From: Streptococcus sanguinis
GTDB lineage: Bacteria; Bacillota; Bacilli; Lactobacillales; Streptococcaceae
Reading direction: 5' to 3'
DNA: 64,000 nt
Assembly (NCBI RefSeq): GCF_900475275.1
Contig: NZ_LS483364.1
Location: 1,612,001 to 1,676,000 of the forward strand
The notes under the pieces were generated by a model. That model ran no database searches. It was not told the origin of the DNA and was given only the letters and a program-made list of their open reading frames with translations. Below are positions 1-8,474 of the stretch, piece after piece (positions within the stretch are counted from its first letter, which is position 1; each line of letters starts with the position of its first letter). The position numbers and the translations under genes were made by a program.

Positions 1-263
1 TCATCTGCTTCTTTTTCATAGGCTTCATTGTATTTACGAGTCCGATAAATCAAGAAAAAGACCAAGGGATAGAGGATGATAAGGCTGGCCCTACCTAGCT
101 GGCGCAGCAGTTGAACAGAAAAAATAGTCGACCAACTGATGTTTTTTAGCAGACCAGTTTCAGAAAACAAAATAGACAGACCACCTATTAAAGCTCCAGC
201 TAGAAATATAAGGACATTATATAAAACTCTTTTCTGTGTAGATATACGTTTTTGCTCTTTCAC
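1..263 (-). CDS. Small membrane protein, DUF3169-like, partial (C-terminus outside window)
   Basis: The frame runs off the left edge, so only the N-terminal 87 residues are visible. It starts at a GTG (261-263) with an AAGGAG ribosome binding site 8 bases upstream. A charged start (KEQKRIS) is followed by two hydrophobic segments, about residues 14-30 and 52-65, then a charged stretch (YRTRKYNEAYEKEADE). It lies directly downstream of a short XRE regulator, an arrangement typical of DUF3169-type membrane proteins. The family name is an inference from topology and neighbour; the function is unknown. Confidence 0.5.
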   Translation of the reverse strand, partial: MKEQKRISTQKRVLYNVLIFLAGALIGGLSILFSETGLLKNISWSTIFSVQLLRQLGRASLIILYPLVFFLIYRTRKYNEAYEKEAD

Positions 264-360
264 GACTTCTTCTCCTTTATTTTTTTACAATAGATGATAC
301 AAGAATGCTGAGGCTGAAGGACTGTTTTAGCTCCTGTTGAAATGAATCTTAATTGGTTCT

Positions 361-570
361 TCATTCTGCTTCCTCCACCAGCCGAAAGACATTCTCAACG
401 TTTTCATTGAAAATATGGGCAATCTTAAGGGCAATCACAATCGACGGGGTATATTCGCCTCTCTCTATAAGGCTGATTGTCTGCCTGGAAACACCGGCCA
501 GCCTAGCCAGTTCTGTCTGGTTGAGACCGTCACGCGCCCTCAACTCCTTGAGTCGATTTCTAAGCTGCAT
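361..570 (-). CDS. Short XRE-family transcriptional regulator
   Basis: A 69-residue protein consisting almost entirely of one HTH_3 domain: LKELRARDGLNQTELARLAG, then VSRQTISLIERGEYTPS, the classic Cro/CI-type helix-turn-helix, and an NVENVF tail typical of the YgzD/small XRE group. Two ATGs are adjacent (570 and 573). I chose the second because AAGGAG then sits 6 bases away. A longer frame reaching 693 lacks a ribosome binding site and crosses the promoter. It probably represses itself and the membrane gene downstream; see the palindrome at 631-652. Confidence 0.85.
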   Translation of the reverse strand: MQLRNRLKELRARDGLNQTELARLAGVSRQTISLIERGEYTPSIVIALKIAHIFNENVENVFRLVEEAE

Positions 571-609
571 CATAAACTCCTTATTTATTATTCTCCCTTG
601 GATAAAATC

Positions 610-638
610 ATTGTAACAGATTCTTTTCTTTTTGACAA
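610..638 (-). promoter_or_regulatory. Promoter of the XRE regulator
   Basis: On the minus strand a -35 TTGTCA (633-638), a 17-base spacer and a -10 TACAAT (610-615). The -35 lies inside the palindrome at 631-652, so a protein bound there would block transcription. Confidence 0.7.
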
Positions 639-652
639 GTATCTTTGTCAAA
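631..652. promoter_or_regulatory. Palindromic operator candidate for the XRE regulator
   Basis: TTTGACAA and TTGTCAAA form perfect 8-base arms around a 6-base spacer. A third TTGTCAAA half-site lies at 666-673. Its position over the -35 suggests autorepression by the XRE protein (inference). Confidence 0.6.
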
Positions 653-691
653 AAAATAATAATCATTGTCAAATGCGCTATTATCATAGAC

Positions 692-720
692 AAAAAAGAA
701 TCCAGCTCAAACTGAATCCT
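692..720 (-). terminator. Terminator of argCJBD
   Basis: On the minus strand AGGATTCAG and CTGGATTCT pair with a few wobbles, followed by TTTTTT. It lies just after the argD stop. Confidence 0.65.
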
Positions 721-726
721 TTTCCT

Positions 727-1869
727 TTATTCATCTACTTCTGAAAATACCTCTTTTAAAACAGCAATCCCCTGCTGGATTTCCTCCATGCTGATAGTCA
801 ATGGTGGCAGGAGACGGATAACATTCTCTCCGGCGGTCAGGATAATCAAGCCTTTCTGACGAGCGGCTTCAACAATCTTTGACAGACTGGCGCTTGTTTC
901 AATCCCGATCATCATGCCCAGGCCTCGAACAGCAGAAATCTTTGGATGATTCTGAAAAGCAAGCTGCAGCTGCTCCAATAAGATATCACTCTTAGATCTG
1001 ACTTCTTCTAGAAAACCCGCTTCTTTCATGATATGCAAGGTCTCCAAGGCGGCTGCCATGGCTAATTTATTGCCACCAAAGGTAGAACCATGACTGCCAG
1101 GTCCAAAAGCGGAAGCCAAGCTGGATTTTCCTAATAGAGCACCTGCGGGCAGGCCATTGGCCAGACCCTTAGCCAGAGTCACAATATCCGGTATAATCCC
1201 ATAGTGCTCAAAGGAATAAAGCTGACTCGTACGCCCCATACCTGTCTGGACCTCATCAACAATCAGCAAAATCCCCTCTTGTTGGCAAAAATCAGCCAAG
1301 TTTTTGACAAAAGCTGCTTCTGCTGGACAAACCCCCGATTCTCCTTGGACCAATTCCAGCATGACAGCTGCCGTATCCTGATTGGCCAAGTCTTCTACGC
1401 TGGCCAGATCATTGTAAATCGCATAGCTGAAATGGGGAACCCCATCACCAAATCCTTCCTTAATCTTATCCTGTCCTGTTGCGGCCATAGCGCCAAAGGT
1501 TCGACCGTGAAAGGATTGCTGAAAAGTGATAATGCCTTGCTTGCCAGTAGCTTTGCGGGCTAGCTTAATAGCTGCTTCATTGGCTTCTGCTCCGCTATTG
1601 CAGAAAAAAGCCAAATAATCATAAGAACCAGCCAGTTCCTGAGCCACCTGCTCTTGCAGAGAGCTAAGATAGAGATTGGGACTGTGCCAGATGCGCCCTG
1701 CTTGCTGGATCAAAGCCTGCTGGATCTGCGGGTGAAAGCCAAGATTGGTTACACCAATCCCCGATGAAAAGTCCAAATAAGCCTTTCCCTCATTGTCAAT
1801 CAGATAGGAGCCCTCTGCTTTAACAAACTCAATGGGTGCCCTCTTGTAGTTTTCAAATAAATAAGTCAT
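727..1869 (-). CDS. argD: Acetylornithine aminotransferase
   Basis: 380 residues, class-III pyridoxal-phosphate aminotransferase. It transfers an amino group from glutamate to N-acetylglutamate semialdehyde to give N2-acetylornithine, the fourth step of arginine synthesis. Visible features are NSGAEANEAAIKLARK (91-106) for cofactor phosphate binding, DEVQTGMGR (205-213), and the Schiff-base lysine in TLAKGLANGLPAGALLG (Lys234). Two bases separate its start from the argB stop, so the genes are probably translationally coupled. It is the last gene of argC-argJ-argB-argD. Confidence 0.95.
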   Translation of the reverse strand: MTYLFENYKRAPIEFVKAEGSYLIDNEGKAYLDFSSGIGVTNLGFHPQIQQALIQQAGRIWHSPNLYLSSLQEQVAQELAGSYDYLAFFCNSGAEANEAAIKLARKATGKQGIITFQQSFHGRTFGAMAATGQDKIKEGFGDGVPHFSYAIYNDLASVEDLANQDTAAVMLELVQGESGVCPAEAAFVKNLADFCQQEGILLIVDEVQTGMGRTSQLYSFEHYGIIPDIVTLAKGLANGLPAGALLGKSSLASAFGPGSHGSTFGGNKLAMAAALETLHIMKEAGFLEEVRSKSDILLEQLQLAFQNHPKISAVRGLGMMIGIETSASLSKIVEAARQKGLIILTAGENVIRLLPPLTISMEEIQQGIAVLKEVFSEVDE

Positions 1870-1871
1870 CG

Positions 1872-2609
1872 TTATCCCTCTGCTATCAAGGTGCCCGTCA
1901 AAAGATTGTCACCAATCAGAACCTGTCCGACACCGGAAAGCACAGTCTGAACAGCACTCTCAATCTTAGGAATCATGCCGCCCTTGATGACACCTGTCTG
2001 AATCTTCTTGGAAACCTGACTGGTCAGAAGCTGGGGCAGGACTTTTTTGTCCTCCAGAACCCCTTCTATATCTGTCATCAGAATCAGCTTCTCTGCCTGC
2101 AAGCTGCTAGCAACTGCTGCGGCTAGATAGTCTGCATTGATATTTAAGAGCTCGCCAGCCGCATTTTCCCCTAGCGAAGCCAGCACTGGGACCATGTCCG
2201 CAGCCAGCAACTGCTCTAGATAAGCAGTTTGAATCGCCGTCACATCACCGACATAGCCATAGAGATCTTTGTCAATAAAGTCCGCCGAAACTGTCTTTCC
2301 CAAATGTGAAACCAGCTGAAGGCTTTCAATATCTGAGTCGTTCAGTTCTTGTGTCAGTGTCCGGCCAACTTGACCTAGCAAGGCCTGCTCAATAATGGGT
2401 AAGTCAGACTTAGCTGTTACCCGCAACCCCTTAACCTTGCGAGTAGGCAGCTGGCGCTCTTTCATGAGTTGATTTATGACCAGACCACCCCCATGAACGA
2501 CCACGATTTTCTTACCAGCTGCTATCCACTCTTGCATCTGCTTGATAAACTTATCAGACAGCTTTTGCGCAGCAACACCGCCAATTTTTATAACAATCAC
2601 ATCTTTCAT
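1872..2609 (-). CDS. argB: Acetylglutamate kinase
   Basis: 245 residues of the amino-acid kinase family. It phosphorylates N-acetylglutamate, the second step of arginine synthesis. KIGG (8-11), VVHGGG (37-42) and the C-terminal KGGMIPKIESA stretch carry the nucleotide and substrate contacts. It is short like other enzymes that lack the N-terminal arginine-binding helix, so feedback by arginine is not expected from sequence alone; control is more likely through ArgR at the argC promoter. The ATG follows AAGGAG. Confidence 0.95.
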   Translation of the reverse strand: MKDVIVIKIGGVAAQKLSDKFIKQMQEWIAAGKKIVVVHGGGLVINQLMKERQLPTRKVKGLRVTAKSDLPIIEQALLGQVGRTLTQELNDSDIESLQLVSHLGKTVSADFIDKDLYGYVGDVTAIQTAYLEQLLAADMVPVLASLGENAAGELLNINADYLAAAVASSLQAEKLILMTDIEGVLEDKKVLPQLLTSQVSKKIQTGVIKGGMIPKIESAVQTVLSGVGQVLIGDNLLTGTLIAEG

Positions 2610-2620
2610 TGCATTTCTCC

Positions 2621-3814
2621 TTAGGTTCTATAGAGGGCATTGATTTTCACATAATCATAGGATAGATCGCAGCCCCAGGCCTGAGCTTCAGCGTCCCCAT
2701 CGTGTAGGTCAATGGTCAAGGTTAGCAGCTCTCTAGCCATGGCATCACTTGTTTCCTCGGGGTCAAAAGCCACAGGGCTAGAAGCCTGCATAACTGGAAT
2801 CCCCTCAATCCAAATATCAATATTATCCACCGAGACATCTGCTCCCGCATAGCCGATAGCCGCTAAGATTCGGCCCCAATTGGGATCTTGACCAAAAATA
2901 GCCGTTTTGACCAAGCTAGAGCCAACGACACTCTTAGCAATCATACGGCCGCTCTGTTCATCCTTGGCATGCCGCACATGAACTTCAATCAGCTTGGTCG
3001 CTCCCTCGCCATCCTTGGCAATTTTCTTAGCCAAGTCAGCCATAAGATAGCGGAGCATCTTAGAAAACTTTTCAAATTCTTCCGTATCTGGTAGAATTTC
3101 TTCGTTTTGTCGGCAGCCATTTGCCATGACTAATACCATGTCATTGGTCGATGTATCTCCATCCACCGTGATTTGGTTGAAAGTCGTCTCCACATGCTGA
3201 CTGAGAGCCGCTTGCAAGGTAGCACTAGAAATATTAGCATCACAAGTGATAAAGGCCAGCATAGTCGCCATATTCGGATGAATCATGCCCGAGCCCTTGG
3301 CTACTCCCGCCATAGTCACCAGGTCTGAGCCAAACTCTTCTGTGACTACACAGGTCTTGGTACAAGTATCCGTCGTCAAGATAGCCTCAGCAAAATCTTC
3401 TGCCTTGCCACTCACCAGAATCTGTGACAGACCATTTTTCAGAGCATTCATTGGAAGCTGCTCGCCGATGACTCCTGTAGAAGCCAGACCTACTAAGTCA
3501 GGCTCAATCTTCAGCTTTTGGGCAGTCAATCGCTGCATCTCATAGGCAGCGTCCAGTCCCTGCTGACCTGTACAGGAATTGGCAACACCAGAATTAACCA
3601 CTATTGCCTGCAATTTCTGGCTCTTTTGGATCGCTGCTTTGGTCACTAGAAGCGGAGCAGCAATGACTTTATTAGTCGTATAGACCCCTGCCACACTGGC
3701 CGGCACTTCTGATACAATCCAGCCAAAATCCAACTTCTTTTTCTTAAAGCCAGCGTGTAAACCGTCAGCCGAAAAGCCTAGCGGACTGGCAATCGTTCCA
3801 TCAATAATCTTCAT
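2621..3814 (-). CDS. argJ: Bifunctional glutamate N-acetyltransferase / ornithine acetyltransferase
   Basis: 397 residues. ArgJ recycles the acetyl group from acetylornithine to glutamate (and in bifunctional forms also uses acetyl-CoA), closing the cyclic arginine pathway. The self-cleavage site is clear: KGSGMIHPNMA/TMLAF, cutting before Thr184, which becomes the N-terminal nucleophile of the beta chain. The C-terminal DPNWGRI motif is present. Whether this enzyme is mono- or bifunctional cannot be read from the sequence; no argA/argE is seen nearby. Confidence 0.95.
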   Translation of the reverse strand: MKIIDGTIASPLGFSADGLHAGFKKKKLDFGWIVSEVPASVAGVYTTNKVIAAPLLVTKAAIQKSQKLQAIVVNSGVANSCTGQQGLDAAYEMQRLTAQKLKIEPDLVGLASTGVIGEQLPMNALKNGLSQILVSGKAEDFAEAILTTDTCTKTCVVTEEFGSDLVTMAGVAKGSGMIHPNMATMLAFITCDANISSATLQAALSQHVETTFNQITVDGDTSTNDMVLVMANGCRQNEEILPDTEEFEKFSKMLRYLMADLAKKIAKDGEGATKLIEVHVRHAKDEQSGRMIAKSVVGSSLVKTAIFGQDPNWGRILAAIGYAGADVSVDNIDIWIEGIPVMQASSPVAFDPEETSDAMARELLTLTIDLHDGDAEAQAWGCDLSYDYVKINALYRT

Positions 3815-3831
3815 ATCTAACCCTTTCTCAT

Positions 3832-4854
3832 CTAGACATAGGACGGTTGACTGAGCAGGCCATCTGTTTCAGGAAAGCCCAGCATCAGATTCATATTTTG
3901 AACCGCCTGACCAGCAGCCCCCTTAATCAGGTTATCCAGCACAGCCACTACAGTTAAAATATTTGTCACAGGATTATAGCAAAAACCAATATCTATATAA
4001 TTAGTACCGACAACCTGATGCAGATTCGGCAGAGTAGCTTGGATACGGACAAAAGGCTTATCCTGATAGCATTCCTGGTAAATAGCAGCCAACTCTTCTC
4101 GAGTCAAAGGTTCTTTTAACTTGCAATAAACTGTCGCCACGATACCACGATTGAGTGGAATGAGGGATGTTGAAAACTGAATCTGTTGCAATCTCTCATC
4201 AAAACGCTGCAACTGCTGCACAATCTCTGGAATATGCTGATGCTGATTCAGCTTGTAAGTCACATAGTTGTCGTGCACATGGACAAAATGGCTGGATGCA
4301 GCTGGATTTTTCCCAGCTCCTGTCAAGCCACTCTTGGCATCAACAATAATGGAGTCCAGCTCAATAGCCCGAGCCGTCAGCAAGGGAATCAAGGCCAACT
4401 CTGTAGCCGTCGCATAGCAGCCGGGATTAGCAATAAATCGCTTCCCTCTGATATCTGTAAACTCAGACAGCCCATAAATAAACGCTTTTTGAACATAGTC
4501 TTCAGCCGGCTCTTTCTGATACCATTTTTTATAAATATTCTCTGGCAAGCGATGATCGCCAGATAGGTCAATGACTGGAAATCCTGCTTCTACAAAGTCT
4601 TTTGACAAATCTTTAGCCACTCCACTTGACGTTGCAAAGAAAACAATATCTGCTCGTCGCATTATTTCCTGACTGTCGAAAGCTTCTATTTTCAAGTCGC
4701 AAATCCCCTTCAAATGAGGATATAACTCTGACACAGGAGCCTCCATATCTTGACTGGCATGAAGGGAAACGACTTCTGCCTGCGGATGTTGCAGTAAAAT
4801 ACGGAGGAGTTCCATTCCTGAGTAACCAGTAATTCCTACAATCGAAATTCGCAT
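3832..4854 (-). CDS. argC: N-acetyl-gamma-glutamyl-phosphate reductase
   Basis: 340 residues. NADPH-dependent reduction of N-acetylglutamyl phosphate, the third step of the pathway. [14 protein letters not shown] (7-20) is the dinucleotide-binding loop and Cys146 in ANPGCYATA is the catalytic cysteine. The frame extends 21 codons upstream, but the ATG at 4854 follows a strong GGAGGTG and gives a normal N-terminus ([10 protein letters not shown]). It is first in argCJBD, with a consensus promoter and two ARG-box-like sites upstream. Confidence 0.95.
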   Translation of the reverse strand: MRISIVGITGYSGMELLRILLQHPQAEVVSLHASQDMEAPVSELYPHLKGICDLKIEAFDSQEIMRRADIVFFATSSGVAKDLSKDFVEAGFPVIDLSGDHRLPENIYKKWYQKEPAEDYVQKAFIYGLSEFTDIRGKRFIANPGCYATATELALIPLLTARAIELDSIIVDAKSGLTGAGKNPAASSHFVHVHDNYVTYKLNQHQHIPEIVQQLQRFDERLQQIQFSTSLIPLNRGIVATVYCKLKEPLTREELAAIYQECYQDKPFVRIQATLPNLHQVVGTNYIDIGFCYNPVTNILTVVAVLDNLIKGAAGQAVQNMNLMLGFPETDGLLSQPSYV

Positions 4855-4870
4855 ATTTTTAAAACACCTC

Positions 4871-4885
4871 CGTATAAATATGCAT
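4871..4885. promoter_or_regulatory. ARG box candidate near the argC transcription start
   Basis: CGTATAAATATGCAT resembles the lactic-acid-bacterial ArgR operator (TGCATA, A/T-rich, TATNCA). It sits immediately downstream of the -10, where a bound repressor would block initiation. Confidence 0.6.
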
Positions 4886-4888
4886 TTT

Positions 4889-4917
4889 ATTTTACTCGTA
4901 TATTTTCCCTTTGTCAA
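4889..4917 (-). promoter_or_regulatory. argC promoter
   Basis: TTGACA (4912-4917), 17-base spacer, TAAAAT (4889-4894) on the minus strand. Confidence 0.8.
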
Positions 4918-4924
4918 GTATTTT

Positions 4925-4939
4925 CTGTATTTTTATGCA
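4925..4939. promoter_or_regulatory. ARG box candidate upstream of the argC -35
   Basis: CTGTATTTTTATGCA, reading TGCATAAAAATACAG on the coding strand. With the site at 4871-4885 it brackets the promoter, fitting hexameric ArgR binding to paired boxes. Confidence 0.6.
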
Positions 4940-5043
4940 ATATTTTTGAAAATATCATTATTTATTCTAAAACAATTCATACTTTCTTGCCGAAAAGCGG
5001 CCTATTTGCTTCTCATATAGAGAAGTAAGAGAGCTAAGAGTAC

Positions 5044-5075
5044 AAAAAAAGATCTGCCCAAAGAGCAGACCTTTT
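5044..5075 (-). terminator. alaS terminator
   Basis: Minus strand GGTCTGC ... GCAGATC stem followed by TTTTTTT, just past the alaS stop. Confidence 0.8.
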
Positions 5076-5095
5076 CATCTATCTGTTATCTAATA

Positions 5096-7714
5096 TTACA
5101 ACTTCTCAGCAACTGCTGCTAGCAGGGCTGGAATAGCTGATTGCTTGCTGCCGCCGGCCATAGCCATGTCTGGCTTACCGCCGCCTCGACCATCTACAAT
5201 CGGTGCCAATTCCTTAATCAGATTACCAGCATGGATGTCCTTGGTCTTGCTGGCTGCAAGAACATTGACGTTGTCACCAATTGCTGCGACCAGTATAAGA
5301 ACATCTGAATAGTCCTTCTGCTTCCAAGTGTCCGCAAAGGTACGCAGGGCACCTGCATCAGAAACAGAGACCTGACTAGCAATAAAGCTATGTCCATTTG
5401 CTTCTTGAACATTCTTGAAGACTTCACCAGAGGCCGCTGCTGCTGCCTTTTCCTTGAGCTCTGCATTCTCTTTTTGCAGTTGACGCAGCTGCTCTTGCAG
5501 CGCTTCTACCTTGTGAGGCACTTCCTTGATTTGCGGTGCTTTGAGTGTCGCTGCGATAGCCTTGAGCGCCTCTTCTTCCTCACGGTAAGCTTCAAAAGCT
5601 TCCTTGCTGGTGACTGCCAAGATACGACGAGTTCCAGAGCCGATCCCCTCTTCTTTGACAATCTTGAAAATACCGATTTCAGAAGTGTTGCCTACGTGGG
5701 TTCCTCCGCAAAGCTCGACAGAGTAGTCGCCGATGGTTACGACACGAACTTCTTTACCATATTTTTCTCCAAAGAGCGCCATGGCACCCATTTCCTTAGC
5801 TTTGTCAATATCTGTCTCTACTGTCTCGATAGCAAGGGCTTCCCAGATTTTCTCATTGACTTCTTGCTCAATAGCGCGCAGCTCTTCTGCTGTCACCGCT
5901 TGGAAATGCGTAAAGTCAAAGCGCAGGAATTCTACTTCGTTCAGAGAGCCTGCTTGGGTTGCATGGTTACCAAGAACATTATGCAGGGCTGCATGTAAAA
6001 GGTGAGTTGCCGTATGATTTTTCATCACACGATGGCGACGGCTGTGGTCAATTTCCAGTTTATAGCTTTGACCGAGAGCCAGAGGAGCCAAAACTTCTAC
6101 AGTATGCAAAGGCTGACCATTTGGTGCCTTTTGCACATCCGTAACTTGCGCTACCAGATTGCCTGCTCCATCAAAGATTTGACCGTGGTCAGCTACCTGA
6201 CCACCCATTTCTGCATAGAATGGCGTTTCTGCAAAGATGAGGGCAGCTGATCCTGTCTCAACAGACTCCACTGCTGCATCATCCGCCACGACAGCAAGAA
6301 GTTCAGCTGTCAGCTCTTCTTTTTCGTAATTAAAGGAACTTTCTACGGTGATGGCCTGCAAGGTTTCATTTTGCATGCCCATTGAGCCGCCCTTGACGAC
6401 AGAAGCACGCGCTCGATCCTGCTGCTCTTTCATAGCCGCTTCAAAGCCAGCACGGTCCACAGTCATGCCTGCTTCTTCAGCGATTTCTTCGGTTAACTCC
6501 AGCGGGAAACCGTAAGTATCGTAGAGTTTAAAGGCATCTTGACCAGCAATAACAGTTTGTCCCTTAGCTTTCAAATCTGCCACGATTGTTTCTGCAAAGT
6601 GTTGACCAGAGTGCAGAGTACGAGCAAAAGATTCTTCCTCACTCTTGATAATCTTTTCGATAAAGTCTTGCTTTTCAAGAACTTCTGGGTAGTAGCTTTC
6701 CATAATCTTGCCCACAGTTGGAACCAGTTTGTAAAGGAAAGGCTCATTGATCCCCAGCTTTTGACCATGCATTGAAGCACGACGGAGTAGACGACGAAGG
6801 ACATAGCCACGGCCTTCATTTCCAGGAAGAGCCCCATCACCAATGGCAAAGGAAAGCGAACGAATATGGTCTGCGATAACCTTGAAACTCATATTGTCGC
6901 CATCTTGGTCATAGACCTTGCTAGACAGCTTCTCTACTTCACGAATAATTGGCATGAAGAGGTCAGTCTCAAAGTTGGTCTTAGCTCCTTGGATAACAGC
7001 GACCAAACGCTCCAAACCAGCGCCCGTATCAATGTTCTTATGTGGCAATTCCTTGTACTCGCTACGTGGTACAGCAGGGTCAGCATTGAATTGTGACAAG
7101 ACGATATTCCAGATTTCGATATAGCGATCGTTTTCAATATCTTCTTCTAAGAGACGGACCCCAATATTTTCTGGATCAAAAGCCTCACCTCGGTCAAAGA
7201 AAATCTCTGTATCCGGCCCAGAAGGTCCCGCACCGATTTCCCAGAAGTTGTCCTCAATCGGAATCAAATGACTAGGCTCAACGCCCATAGCAATCCAGCG
7301 GTTGTAAGAGTCCTTATCGTCTGGGTAGTAGGTCATGTAGAGCTTGTCTTTGGGAAAATCAAACCACTCAGGGCTAGTCAAAAGCTCGTAAGCCCACTCA
7401 ATCGCTTCATCACGGAAATAATCGCCGATAGAGAAATTGCCCAGCATTTCAAACATAGTATGGTGGCGGGCAGTTTTTCCGACATTTTCAATATCATTGG
7501 TTCGAATGGCCTTTTGAGCATTGGTAATCCGAGGATTCTCTGGAATAATGGTTCCGTCAAAGTATTTCTTGAGGGTTGCTACACCAGAGTTAATCCAGAG
7601 CAAGGTTGGATCGTTGACCGGCACCAAGCTAACAGATGGTTCTACTGCATGACCTTTAGTTGCCCAAAAATCCAGCCACATTTGACGAACCTGAGCACTT
7701 GACATTTGTTTCAT
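5096..7714 (-). CDS. alaS: Alanyl-tRNA synthetase
   Basis: 872 residues, the normal bacterial length. Charges tRNA-Ala with alanine. The N-terminal class-II catalytic core is intact ([10 protein letters not shown] near residue 13, then [13 protein letters not shown]). The editing domain carries [11 protein letters not shown] and the later CGGTH zinc/editing motif. A coiled-coil-like stretch ([21 protein letters not shown]) links to the DHHA1 domain with [15 protein letters not shown] near the end. The start follows AAGGAG. Only 38 bases separate it from the LURP-one-like gene upstream, so both are likely read through the T-box leader at 8260-8437. Confidence 0.97.
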   Translation of the reverse strand: MKQMSSAQVRQMWLDFWATKGHAVEPSVSLVPVNDPTLLWINSGVATLKKYFDGTIIPENPRITNAQKAIRTNDIENVGKTARHHTMFEMLGNFSIGDYFRDEAIEWAYELLTSPEWFDFPKDKLYMTYYPDDKDSYNRWIAMGVEPSHLIPIEDNFWEIGAGPSGPDTEIFFDRGEAFDPENIGVRLLEEDIENDRYIEIWNIVLSQFNADPAVPRSEYKELPHKNIDTGAGLERLVAVIQGAKTNFETDLFMPIIREVEKLSSKVYDQDGDNMSFKVIADHIRSLSFAIGDGALPGNEGRGYVLRRLLRRASMHGQKLGINEPFLYKLVPTVGKIMESYYPEVLEKQDFIEKIIKSEEESFARTLHSGQHFAETIVADLKAKGQTVIAGQDAFKLYDTYGFPLELTEEIAEEAGMTVDRAGFEAAMKEQQDRARASVVKGGSMGMQNETLQAITVESSFNYEKEELTAELLAVVADDAAVESVETGSAALIFAETPFYAEMGGQVADHGQIFDGAGNLVAQVTDVQKAPNGQPLHTVEVLAPLALGQSYKLEIDHSRRHRVMKNHTATHLLHAALHNVLGNHATQAGSLNEVEFLRFDFTHFQAVTAEELRAIEQEVNEKIWEALAIETVETDIDKAKEMGAMALFGEKYGKEVRVVTIGDYSVELCGGTHVGNTSEIGIFKIVKEEGIGSGTRRILAVTSKEAFEAYREEEEALKAIAATLKAPQIKEVPHKVEALQEQLRQLQKENAELKEKAAAAASGEVFKNVQEANGHSFIASQVSVSDAGALRTFADTWKQKDYSDVLILVAAIGDNVNVLAASKTKDIHAGNLIKELAPIVDGRGGGKPDMAMAGGSKQSAIPALLAAVAEKL

Positions 7715-7752
7715 TTCTTTTTCTCCTTAATGTTTTTCTAAAAATAATTGCA

Positions 7753-8238
7753 TTATGACGACGAACTTTCCAGCATTTCAACATAATCAATAGCGACACA
7801 GAGGGAAATCACCAAATCTGAATAAGTCACATCATAGACACTCACCTGATAAGTAGAGGTTAGATGGAAGAGCTCCTTGGTAATCTCTGCAACGACTTGA
7901 TTGCTGTCATCCAGCAGACGAAAGTTTAAATCCCAGATATTCCCTTCAACTCGAAGACCCAAATTATCAAATTTATACTTATCACGCAAAAAAGAGAATT
8001 TCTTACGAATATAAAAGCTATGCCCGCTGCTGAGTTTGATTTCAAACTGGGGCAGGAGGGTTAAAAGGGTCTTGGTAATTTGACTGACGATTTGTCCTTG
8101 ACTATCATAGATAGTAAAGGTCTTAGGAATCTGAAAGAAAGAGCCTTCCACTTGGTAATCCACATTTCCTCGATCGTCCTTGATATCAAAGCGTTCGCCG
8201 CCTAAGCGAAATTTCTGTTTGACAAGATAGGTTTTCAT
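7753..8238 (-). CDS. LURP-one-related / YxjI-like protein (DUF567)
   Basis: 161 residues. The start MKTYLVKQKF at 8238 has a strong GGAGGTAAC; the frame upstream overlaps the T-box terminator and is not coding. The protein has the regular beta-strand pattern of the LURP-one/Tubby-like fold: KQKFRLGGERFDIKD, GNVDYQVEGSFFQIPKTFTIYD, GQIVSQITKTLL, and a second half ending DVTYSDLVISLCVAIDYV. The family is widespread in Firmicutes with no settled biochemical role. It is cotranscribed with alaS behind an alanine T-box, so its level should rise on alanine starvation (inference). Confidence 0.8.
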   Translation of the reverse strand: MKTYLVKQKFRLGGERFDIKDDRGNVDYQVEGSFFQIPKTFTIYDSQGQIVSQITKTLLTLLPQFEIKLSSGHSFYIRKKFSFLRDKYKFDNLGLRVEGNIWDLNFRLLDDSNQVVAEITKELFHLTSTYQVSVYDVTYSDLVISLCVAIDYVEMLESSSS

Positions 8239-8259
8239 TATGTTACCTCCACAGTCAAC

Positions 8260-8437
8260 ATAAAAGACAAGTTCCTTGTCCGAAGGGCGAAAAACCGCGG
8301 TACCACCTTCATTCAATGAACTTGTCATTCTCATTTCGTATTATATTTTGCTAGATGAGTAGCATGATTCCCCGTCTTAGATGGCTCGCAGCACCGCCAA
8401 TTCTCTGAACTAAGAACTTGAAAAATCAATTCTCACC
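8260..8437 (-). promoter_or_regulatory. T-box riboswitch leader (alanine specifier)
   Basis: The invariant T-box AAGGTGGTACCGCGG lies at 8295-8309 (minus strand). Stem I features upstream include the AGAGAATTGG start and GGTGCTGCGAGCC distal-loop region; the specifier GCT (8361-8363) follows GGAATCAT and encodes alanine. A terminator stem GACAAGTTC/GAACTTGTC (8318-8326 with 8266-8274) ends in TTTTA. Uncharged tRNA-Ala would pair with GCT and stabilise the antiterminator. The alanine assignment rests on the codon and on alaS downstream. Confidence 0.9.
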
Positions 8438-8443
8438 AGTCTT

Positions 8444-8472
8444 ATTATACTTGCTTATTCTCTTTTCGTCAA
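8444..8472 (-). promoter_or_regulatory. Promoter of the T-box / LURP-one / alaS unit
   Basis: TTGACG (8467-8472), 17-base spacer, TATAAT (8444-8449). The -35 lies within 8 bases of the prsA stop codon. Confidence 0.8.
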
Positions 8473-8474
8473 CC

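Noticed and set aside
5390..5998. 202-codon plus-strand open frame
   Set aside because: Antisense to conserved alaS domains, with no ribosome binding site; a shadow frame.
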